In this document: positions 54,435 to 61,627 of the stretch, piece by piece | Numbering within the stretch: the first letter of the stretch is position 1 | Layout: every line of letters starts with the position of its first letter | NCBI RefSeq assembly: GCF_001955535.1 | Contig: NZ_MPVN01000002.1 | Coordinates: 124,001-188,000, forward strand | Reading direction: 5' to 3' | Origin: Paenibacillus sp. FSL H7-0326 | GTDB lineage: Bacteria; Bacillota; Bacilli; Paenibacillales; Paenibacillaceae | DNA: 64,000 bases | Program-made: the position numbers and the translations under genes | Notes under the pieces: generated by a model | Databases searched by the model: none | The model's input: only the letters and a program-made list of their open reading frames with translations | What the model was told of the DNA's origin: nothing

Positions 54435-55763
54435 TTAGTAAAGCGTCAAATATTGATCGCGTTCCCATTGATGTACTTGTGTTCTATACATGTCCCACTC
54501 GATTTCTTTCAGTTCATAGAAGTGAGCCAGGGCATGATCTCCAAGCGCCTCAGTGATAACTTCGCTGCGGATCAGCTCATGCAATGCTTCCTTCAGATCA
54601 GCTGGGAGTGAAGGAATACCTTCTTCAATACGCTCTTCTTCAGACATGATGTAAATGTTGCGGTCGATTGGAGCAGGTAGACTCAGCTCACGGTTAATTC
54701 CATCCAATCCGGCTTTGAGCATAACAGCCAGTGCCAGATAAGGGTTCGCAGCAGGGTCTGGATTACGTACTTCAACACGAGTACTCAGCCCGCGGGAAGC
54801 CGGAATACGGATCATCGGACTACGGTTACTTGCAGACCATGCTACATAGCAAGGTGCTTCATAACCAGGAACCAAACGTTTGTAAGAGTTCACTGTCGGA
54901 TTCGTAATTGCTGCCATAGCACGTGCATGCTTGAGAATACCAGCCATGTAGTGGCGAGCTGTCTTGCTGAGTCCCAAAGTATCGGATTCATCATAGAATG
55001 TATTCACATTGTCTTTGAATAGAGATTGGTGGCAGTGCATACCCGAACCATTCATACCGAACAGCGGCTTAGGCATAAATGTCGCATGCAGTCCATGCTG
55101 ACGAGCAATCGTTTTGACAACCAGCTTAAAGGTTTGGATCTGGTCAGCAGCCTTAATGGCATCGGCGTATTTAAAGTCAATCTCATGCTGCCCAGGAGCA
55201 ACCTCATGGTGTGAAGCTTCAATTTCAAAGCCCATTTCCTCAAGTGTCAGCACGATTTCACGACGGCAGTTCTCTCCAAGATCGGTAGGAGCAAGGTCAA
55301 AATAACCACCTTGGTCATTCAGCTCTTCCGTTGGATTACCATTAGCATCCGTACGGAACAGGAAGAATTCAGGTTCTGGACCTACATTCATCGAAGTGTA
55401 GCCCATTTGCTCTGCTTCTGTCAGCACACGCTTCAGAATACCGCGTGGGTCCCCCGCAAACGGAGTTCCGTCCGGCATATACACATCACAAATAAGACGC
55501 GCAACACGATTCTCTGTTACCCACGGGAAAATAACCCATGTGTCCAGATCCGGGTACAAGTACATATCTGATTCTTCAATACGAACGTAGCCTTCAATGG
55601 AGGAGCCGTCGAACATCATCTTGTTGTCGAGTGCTTTCTCCAGCTGGCTTACGGGAATTTCAACGTTCTTAATTGTTCCGAGCAGATCGGTAAACTGCAA
55701 ACGAATAAAACGTACATTTTCTTCTTTCGCTATGCGGAGAATGTCATCTTTTGTATAACTCAC
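54435..55763 (-). CDS. glnA: Glutamine synthetase type I
   Basis: The 442-residue enzyme makes glutamine from glutamate, ammonia and [73 protein letters not shown] and [16 protein letters not shown] are the canonical motifs. Length and the lack of the adenylylation tyrosine segment fit the GSI-alpha type of Firmicutes, which feeds back on GlnR. It starts with GTG after GGGAGAGG and forms an operon with glnR. Confidence 0.96.
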   Translation of the reverse strand: MSYTKDDILRIAKEENVRFIRLQFTDLLGTIKNVEIPVSQLEKALDNKMMFDGSSIEGYVRIEESDMYLYPDLDTWVIFPWVTENRVARLICDVYMPDGTPFAGDPRGILKRVLTEAEQMGYTSMNVGPEPEFFLFRTDANGNPTEELNDQGGYFDLAPTDLGENCRREIVLTLEEMGFEIEASHHEVAPGQHEIDFKYADAIKAADQIQTFKLVVKTIARQHGLHATFMPKPLFGMNGSGMHCHQSLFKDNVNTFYDESDTLGLSKTARHYMAGILKHARAMAAITNPTVNSYKRLVPGYEAPCYVAWSASNRSPMIRIPASRGLSTRVEVRNPDPAANPYLALAVMLKAGLDGINRELSLPAPIDRNIYIMSEEERIEEGIPSLPADLKEALHELIRSEVITEALGDHALAHFYELKEIEWDMYRTQVHQWERDQYLTLY

Positions 55764-55895
55764 TATATCCTCTCCCTCTTCTTCTTAAAAGTATCAGCTA
55801 CAACAAGTATTGCTATTGCAGATTGATGATATACCGCAGATAACGCCACTACAGAGCTGCAAGAAATGATGGGTCCCATTCATTGTCACAGGCAA

Positions 55896-55945
55896 AGGAT
55901 AAGATGTCAAGAAAGCGATTACGAGCGCTTAAGCCTTCTTATCCT
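55896..55945. repeat. Dyad symmetry between glnR and glnA
   Basis: AGGATAAGA (55896-55904) and TCTTATCCT (55937-55945) are perfect arms with a 32-base interval that itself contains AAGCG/CGCTT. There is no T-run on either side. It may be an mRNA hairpin that sets the glnR:glnA ratio. Confidence 0.5.
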
Positions 55946-55981
55946 GTTATCCTTATACCCGTTCCCCTTCGTTAACTAACA

Positions 55982-56398
55982 TCACTTCTTGTTAAAAAAT
56001 CTTGACAGCTCGCCTTGAATCAGGGATACCTGACCCGGGCGTTTACCGCCAGACACCAGCTGCTGCTTGAGTAAACGGTGGAGCTGTGAATCGGACAGCT
56101 CTCTGCGCTTCACTTCGGTGTCCGCTGTGATGATCGTTGCTTCCTCTGACTCTTTCGTGACAGGATTCATCACTTGTTTGATTCCAGCTATGTTTACACC
56201 CTTCTCAATGAGGGCTTTAATCTCAAGCAATCGTTCAACATCATTAAAAGAAAACATTCTTTGATTGCCCGAGGTACGTGCAGGTACGATCAAATTATGC
56301 TGTTCATAGTAGCGGATCTGGCGTGCAGACAAATCAGTAAGCTTCATCACAATACCAATTGGAAATAAGGCCATGTTTCTGCGTATTTCGTCACCCAT
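55982..56398 (-). CDS. glnR: GlnR, MerR-family nitrogen regulator
   Basis: This 138-residue repressor of glnRA is related to TnrA. FPIGIVMKLTDLSARQIRYYEQHNLIVPAR is the MerR-type DNA-binding domain, and the C-terminal tail SLIQGELSRFF is the part sensed by feedback-inhibited glutamine synthetase. I start at ATG 56398 because GGAAGGT then lies at a workable distance; an ATG at 56407 is the alternative. Confidence 0.95.
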   Translation of the reverse strand: MGDEIRRNMALFPIGIVMKLTDLSARQIRYYEQHNLIVPARTSGNQRMFSFNDVERLLEIKALIEKGVNIAGIKQVMNPVTKESEEATIITADTEVKRRELSDSQLHRLLKQQLVSGGKRPGQVSLIQGELSRFFNKK

Positions 56399-56436
56399 CT
56401 CGTTCATCTACCTTCCAAGTATTCTAAGATATCATC

Positions 56437-56466
56437 ATTGTACATTTTTATGATACCAAGTGTCAA
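56437..56466 (-). promoter_or_regulatory. Predicted glnRA promoter
   Basis: Minus-strand TTGACA (56466-56461), 18 bases, TACAAT (56442-56437). The predicted start is near 56430. Confidence 0.75.
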
Positions 56467-56471
56467 TGATG

Positions 56472-56488
56472 TGTTAGGTAAACTTACA
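56472..56488. promoter_or_regulatory. GlnR/TnrA box
   Basis: TGTTAGGTAAACTTACA fits TGTNA-N7-TNACA exactly and is symmetric. It lies just upstream of the -35 of glnRA, where GlnR binds in B. subtilis, and overlaps the last codons of ynbB. Confidence 0.85.
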
Positions 56489-57737
56489 GTAAATTACGAT
56501 TTTTCATCGTTTGTAACGCCATGAGCACACCGTATTTCACATGAGAATAAGTAAGTCCGCCTTGCATGTAGCCAATATAAGGCTCGCGAATCGGCGCATC
56601 AGCCGAGAGCTCGAGACTGCCTCCTTGAATAAAGGTTCCCGCAGCCATAATTACCGGATGTTCATATCCCGGCATATCCCATGGCTCCGGCACGACATGA
56701 CTGTCCACTGCAGCGGCACGCTGAATACCTTGTACGAACGCAATGAGATGCTCTGGTCCACTAAAGGAAACCGCCTGAATCAAATCGGTTCGCACTTCAT
56801 TCCATGCCGGCTTCGTTTCAAAGCCGACCGCTTCGAACATGGCTGAGGCAAAGATACTCCCCTTGATGGCTTGTCCAACGGTAGATGGAGCTAGATACAA
56901 TCCCTGATATATCCCTCTGGTGGTACCCAGCATTGCACCCACTTCTCCCCCAATGCCAGGTGCAGTTAAGCGGTATGCAGCCAGCTGAACGTACTCTGCT
57001 TTTCCGCAAATGTACCCCCCTGTCTCGGCAATACCTCCACCTGGATTTTTGATCAGAGAACCCGCTATCAAGTCAGCCCCTGCCTCCGTCGGCTCCTGCT
57101 CCTCTGTAAATTCTCCGTAACAATTATCGACGAATACAATGACATCCGGCTTGATCGCTTTTACTTTCTCAATCATTTCTTTGATCTGCTGAACTGTAAA
57201 GGAGGAGCGCCAGTCATATCCTCGTGAACGTTGAATGCCAATGACCTTGGTATTTACATGAATCGACTGTTCTACTGCTGCGAAGTCCACCAGCCCTTCA
57301 GGAGTCAAATCCGTTTCGCGATATGTAATCCCAAAATCATACAGAGATCCTGTGCCATCGCCTGGCTTGCCGATCACCTTATGAAGCGTGTCGTAAGGCT
57401 TGCCCGTAATGTACAGGAGCTCATCTCCAGGTCTTAGCACACCAAAAAGAGCGGTGGCAATCGTATGCGTCCCGGATGCAAAATGCGGACGCACCAAAGC
57501 CGCCTCCGCTCCAAACACGTCGGCGTATACTTCGTCTAATACTTCTCGGCCGCGATCGTTATATGCGTAGCCCGTAGAGCCTGCAAAATGGAAGTCACTT
57601 ACTTGATGCTTCTGAAATGCATCTATTACCTTCCATTGGTTGCTGTCGATGATTAGGTCTACTTCTCGCAGCCGTGATTCTATCTTGTGCTCAATCGTTT
57701 GCTGTAGCTTAACAATATCTGCTGAAAAAACACCCAT
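56484..57737 (-). CDS. ynbB: YnbB-like PLP-dependent enzyme (aluminium resistance / methionine gamma-lyase family)
   Basis: This 417-residue fold-type I PLP enzyme matches the family annotated as aluminium resistance protein. The cofactor lysine is in GSLIKNPGGGIAETGGYI; DVIVFVDNCYGEF carries the PLP-binding Asp. Order hflX-ynbB-glnR-glnA is as in B. subtilis. The start is ATG 57737, directly after AGAGGA, so the true ribosome-binding site is somewhat unclear. The physiological substrate is not known. Confidence 0.9.
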   Translation of the reverse strand: MGVFSADIVKLQQTIEHKIESRLREVDLIIDSNQWKVIDAFQKHQVSDFHFAGSTGYAYNDRGREVLDEVYADVFGAEAALVRPHFASGTHTIATALFGVLRPGDELLYITGKPYDTLHKVIGKPGDGTGSLYDFGITYRETDLTPEGLVDFAAVEQSIHVNTKVIGIQRSRGYDWRSSFTVQQIKEMIEKVKAIKPDVIVFVDNCYGEFTEEQEPTEAGADLIAGSLIKNPGGGIAETGGYICGKAEYVQLAAYRLTAPGIGGEVGAMLGTTRGIYQGLYLAPSTVGQAIKGSIFASAMFEAVGFETKPAWNEVRTDLIQAVSFSGPEHLIAFVQGIQRAAAVDSHVVPEPWDMPGYEHPVIMAAGTFIQGGSLELSADAPIREPYIGYMQGGLTYSHVKYGVLMALQTMKNRNLL

Positions 57738-57813
57738 TCCTCTTTATTCTCTCCTCACAAAACTAACACCAACATTACTTTAGTGCGTTACATTATTAGT
57801 ATGCAAAATTACA

Positions 57814-59106
57814 TCAAATTGACGAATCAATAAAATCCTTTAACAAATATCCATGCTTCTCATATTCGCCCTTTTGGACCTGAACCTCATAGATAACATC
57901 ATTCTCATCATATGTCGTTTCGATTACATCGCCGACTCGATAGACGACAGAAGTGATATCTCCACGCTCCGCAGGAATTCTAAACTTAACCGTATCTCCC
58001 GTCAGTTCATCCTGTATTAATTCACGAATGCTCAGCAGGTCCTGCTCATCAAATGCACTGATTTTTCGATAGCCTTTGCCAGACGGAAGCATTTGCAGCT
58101 GCTCGGGAGAACAAGCATCCTTCTTATTAAACAGCACAATTTGTGGTTTATCGGAAGCACCCAGCTCCTGCAGCAGCTGTTCAACGACATTCATTTGTTC
58201 CTCTCTCATCGTAGAAGAAGCATCAACAACATGCAGGATCAGGTCTGCCTCATTCACTTCTTCGAGCGTTGCCCTAAATGCAGCAACCAGCTCATGCGGA
58301 AGGTTCTGTATAAACCCTACTGTATCCGTTAACACAATTTCTTTACCGCTTGGCAGCTCCATCGTTCGGGAGGTAGGATCAAGGGTTGCGAACAACTGGT
58401 TCTCAATATATACATCAGCAGAAGTCAGCTGTTTAAGAAGTGTAGATTTACCAGCATTCGTATAGCCAACCAATGCCACTTGAATTACACCGCTCTTCTT
58501 ACGGCGTTCCCGGTGCAGCTTGCGGTGACGAGTCACCTCTTCTAATTGCCGCTTCAAGTCGGTAATCCGTCCGCGAATATGTCTGCGGTCCGTCTCCAGC
58601 TTGCTCTCACCCGGTCCTCTTGTGCCAATCCCCCCGCCAAGGCGTGACAGGTTCTTACCGTGTCCAGACAGTCTTGGCAGAAGGTAAGAATGCTGTGCCA
58701 GCTCTACCTGAATAATGCCCTCTCTCGTATGAGCACGCTGTGCAAAAATATCCAGGATGAGCTGGGTTCGATCTATAATTTTGAGATCAAGGCTTTCTTC
58801 AAGATTACGAACCTGTGCTCCAGACAGCTCTTGGTCAAAAATGGCGGTCGTTGCACCAAGCTCTTCTGCTGCTGCACGAAGCTCTTCCACCTTACCTTTA
58901 CCGATAAACCACTTGGAGTCCGGAGTCTCCCGATTCTGAGATATGACGCTCAGCACTTCAACGCCTGCTGTTTCAGCAAGCTTAACGAGCTCTTCCAGCG
59001 AATACTCAGGGTTAATGCCTGACCGCTTAACTTCATCGGTAACTAAGCTGACTAATACAGCCTTATCTTTTATCTCCGTGGATGTTTCATGTGTGGAGTT
59101 ATTCAT
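57814..59106 (-). CDS. hflX: GTPase HflX
   Basis: This 430-residue ribosome-associated GTPase splits stalled ribosomes. The N-terminal glycine-rich domain is followed by a helical region with GGIGTRGPGESKLETDRR, then the G domain: G1 GYTNAGKST, G3 DTVGF, G4 NKKD. The C-terminal domain ends with YEVQVQKGEYEKHGYL. GGAGCTTAAGAA precedes the ATG. Neighbours match the Bacillus spoVK-hflX-ynbB block. Confidence 0.94.
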   Translation of the reverse strand: MNNSTHETSTEIKDKAVLVSLVTDEVKRSGINPEYSLEELVKLAETAGVEVLSVISQNRETPDSKWFIGKGKVEELRAAAEELGATTAIFDQELSGAQVRNLEESLDLKIIDRTQLILDIFAQRAHTREGIIQVELAQHSYLLPRLSGHGKNLSRLGGGIGTRGPGESKLETDRRHIRGRITDLKRQLEEVTRHRKLHRERRKKSGVIQVALVGYTNAGKSTLLKQLTSADVYIENQLFATLDPTSRTMELPSGKEIVLTDTVGFIQNLPHELVAAFRATLEEVNEADLILHVVDASSTMREEQMNVVEQLLQELGASDKPQIVLFNKKDACSPEQLQMLPSGKGYRKISAFDEQDLLSIRELIQDELTGDTVKFRIPAERGDITSVVYRVGDVIETTYDENDVIYEVQVQKGEYEKHGYLLKDFIDSSI

Positions 59107-59182
59107 TTCTTAAGCTCCTTCAGATATAGGTAACGTCTACAATTTCAGTCCCTATGGAATGTAAGTGAATGTCTATTATCGC

Positions 59183-60169
59183 TCATTTCTTGTCTAGCTT
59201 CAAATCCTCAACCCGTAGCGTCATCAGCTCCAGCTTGCCTGGGTTTCCTGAGGAGTACTGATTCAGCAGCCGGACCGCCTGATGCCTGATTGACTTCTCA
59301 ATCAAATTGCGAACATACCGTGCGTTGCTGAACGCTTGTGACGTTTCATTTTTCTCATCAAGCAGATGCTGCTTTAACTTGAGTATGGTCTGAGGCATCA
59401 AAATATAATCTCGATCCTTAGCCATAAGCTCAGAAATCTGAATCAACTGATCAATTGAATAGTCAGGAAATTCAATCTGAATCGGAAATCTGGACGGCAG
59501 TCCAGGATTCGTCTGCATGAAGAAATCAATTTCGTCAGAATACCCTGCAAGTATCAATATAAATTGATTCTTGTGGTCTTCCATTGCTTTTACAAGCGTA
59601 TCAATCGCCTCTTTGCCAAAATCCTTCTCACCGCCGCGTGCCAAGCTGTAGGCTTCATCAATAAATAAAATGCCGCCTAACGACTTTTTCACCAAATCTC
59701 TCGTTTTTTGAGCCGTGTGACCAATATACTCGCCGACCAAATCAGCTCTCTCGACTTCAATAAGATGCCCTTTGGTCAGGACTCCCATCTTCTGAAAAAG
59801 CTTGGCGACGATACGAGCAACCGTGGTCTTGCCGGTACCGGGATTACCTTTAAACACCATATGATACACATGAGAACCGCTCATGAGTCCCGCATCAGAT
59901 CTCATCTGCGCAATTTGCAGAAATGCATAAATTTCAAACACAAAATCCTTAATACTCTCGAGGCCCACCAGCTGATCCAATTCCTTCTGTATATCCTGAT
60001 ACATCGCAAACTGCGGATTGTTCTTTAAAGAGGCGGCAGTCTCTTCCGGATCTGATATGGACTCTTTGTTCAGACCATAGCCTTCTGTCTGATTCCGCAA
60101 AACAACATTAATTTGCCGGGAAGGTCTGCCTTCCGGCCGCTCTCCTGCTGCCATCGCTCTTCCGTTCAT
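59183..60169 (-). CDS. spoVK: Stage V sporulation protein K (AAA ATPase)
   Basis: This is a 328-residue CbxX/CfxQ-type AAA ATPase. Walker A is FKGNPGTGKTT, Walker B GGILFIDEAYSLARGG, sensor 1 lies in FILILAGYSDEI, and GLPSRFPIQIEF carries the Arg finger. It has a role in spore maturation in Bacillus. ATG 60169 is preferred because GAGGTGA lies about eight bases upstream; a GTG at 60181 overlaps that site. It supports a spore-forming host. I could not assign a sporulation sigma-factor promoter. Confidence 0.92.
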   Translation of the reverse strand: MNGRAMAAGERPEGRPSRQINVVLRNQTEGYGLNKESISDPEETAASLKNNPQFAMYQDIQKELDQLVGLESIKDFVFEIYAFLQIAQMRSDAGLMSGSHVYHMVFKGNPGTGKTTVARIVAKLFQKMGVLTKGHLIEVERADLVGEYIGHTAQKTRDLVKKSLGGILFIDEAYSLARGGEKDFGKEAIDTLVKAMEDHKNQFILILAGYSDEIDFFMQTNPGLPSRFPIQIEFPDYSIDQLIQISELMAKDRDYILMPQTILKLKQHLLDEKNETSQAFSNARYVRNLIEKSIRHQAVRLLNQYSSGNPGKLELMTLRVEDLKLDKK

Positions 60170-60263
60170 ATACACGCTCACCTCAACTCCATAAGGGGCT
60201 AACTTCTCTATCTAAAGTATTCTAGTTAGTTCAATGTTATTAGAAGTTTCCCTTAAAAAATTG

Positions 60264-60914
60264 TTACTGTAAGCTGAGGAGAGCGGCATCCAGCTTCCAT
60301 TTCGTATAAGCAAGCGTTTCCCGTATTTGGCTTGGCAAAAATGGCATAACCACGGATTCAGCGAGTGCGACCTCAGGTGCTTCATAGTCAAGAAACTCAG
60401 CGATTTCAAGTGATCGCATACCGTGAAAATCATGTGTAATTATGATCGATGAAGTGAAGCCCTGATCCGTCATAATGTTCTGGCTGAACAGTAAATTCTC
60501 GTAAGTACTGGTCGCTTCGTTCTCTAGGAAAATATGAGAGGCATTTACCCCGTGCTCTACAAGATAGCGCTGCATGCCCTCGGCCTCGGTAAGTCGATGC
60601 TGTGGACTGTCCAATCCGCCGGTAACGATAAAGTACCGGAAGCTTCCTGCTTCATATAGCTCAAGTGCCTTGTCCAACCGTTCAGCGAGACCCGGGCTGG
60701 GCTCGTCGCCCCACAGCGACGCCCCCAGCACAATGCCCACGTCAACAGGATCCGCAAATTCCGTTGTCTCATTCGGATTAAAAATCTTCCATTGTACATA
60801 AACAACCCAGATCAGTCCGATAATCACGAGTGCTGCTAATATCCTAAATGCATGTTGCAAAAATTTCGTGTTCCTGGGTTTTTTATTTATAGATTTTGCT
60901 TGCTCAAATGCCAT
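60264..60914 (-). CDS. YdcF-family membrane protein (DUF218)
   Basis: This is a 216-residue protein with one N-terminal membrane segment (about 22-42) and a DUF218 domain: VDVGIVLGASLWGDEPSPGLAERLDKALELY, VTGGLDSPQH, NEATSTYENLLF and ITHDFHGMRS. Proteins of this fold include SanA-type envelope proteins; the active residues (Asp, Glu/His) are conserved. AAGGAGTGA precedes the ATG and overlaps the end of the DUF402 gene, giving translational coupling. Confidence 0.87.
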   Translation of the reverse strand: MAFEQAKSINKKPRNTKFLQHAFRILAALVIIGLIWVVYVQWKIFNPNETTEFADPVDVGIVLGASLWGDEPSPGLAERLDKALELYEAGSFRYFIVTGGLDSPQHRLTEAEGMQRYLVEHGVNASHIFLENEATSTYENLLFSQNIMTDQGFTSSIIITHDFHGMRSLEIAEFLDYEAPEVALAESVVMPFLPSQIRETLAYTKWKLDAALLSLQ

Positions 60915-60917
60915 AGC

Positions 60918-61469
60918 TCACTCCTTGAATTCCCCATTCTCGAACAAAGTAGAACGGTGTTCCAATGACATCTGGAAATAAGGGAACGAATGCGCATCAA
61001 TTGAATGCAGCAAGTACTGCGCTGTCCGCATGGACAATTCGTAATCTGTGGTCGTAATATGTCCCTTATCCAAAGCGTCGTCGAGTTCATCCTCATCCAG
61101 TAGGAATACTTCACCATCCTTGAGAACAATAACATCCAAATACAAGTCATCAAACCACGGAACACCCTGATCTGTGACTCCCTGACTGCGGCAAGTATCA
61201 ATATACCACTCAATAATCCGTTCCTGGTCATCAAACATCGCCGTCACAACAAAGTGCTCATCCTTTGGAAAATACTGAAGCCAGGAATACCCTTTATCCG
61301 CTGTGCAGAACGTATACCCTCCATATGTTTTCCATAGTGGTTCCTTTAACTCATGGATGGTATAAAGGGATAAATAGCCGGTAAACTCCTCGCTCTCTAC
61401 ATATCGACAGGTGAATTGCCGATTCGTAATCCGGCGCCAGTTCGCCCTGTCTCCAAATTTTCTCTTCAT
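60918..61469 (-). CDS. DUF402 phosphatase-like protein (YgaC/Ntdp type)
   Basis: This 183-residue protein starts MKRKFGDRANWRRI and contains FTAMFDDQERI-like WYIDTC and DDLYLDVIVL segments typical of DUF402, a family with a nucleoside di/triphosphate phosphatase in staphylococci. The start is ATG 61469, with AAAGAGGG six bases upstream; an ATG at 61475 is adjacent to that site. Enzymatic specificity cannot be told from sequence. Confidence 0.85.
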   Translation of the reverse strand: MKRKFGDRANWRRITNRQFTCRYVESEEFTGYLSLYTIHELKEPLWKTYGGYTFCTADKGYSWLQYFPKDEHFVVTAMFDDQERIIEWYIDTCRSQGVTDQGVPWFDDLYLDVIVLKDGEVFLLDEDELDDALDKGHITTTDYELSMRTAQYLLHSIDAHSFPYFQMSLEHRSTLFENGEFKE

Positions 61470-61579
61470 CCTCATCCCTCTTTACTCATCCAATATCCGC
61501 TTTAATAAAAACAGCTTACCATATTTAAGTTATACACTCAAAATTTACTCGTATCCAATAATATCAGTACCCTTGAGCG

Positions 61580-61616
61580 AAAAAAAGACCTGCCGTCACT
61601 GTGACAGCAGGTCTTT
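61580..61616 (-). terminator. Terminator of the penicillin-binding protein gene
   Basis: Minus-strand AAAGACCTGCtgTCAC and GTGAcgGCAGGTCTTT form the stem, with a short loop, followed by seven T. It lies 12 bases past the stop codon. Confidence 0.85.
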
Positions 61617-61627
61617 CGCCAATATTA

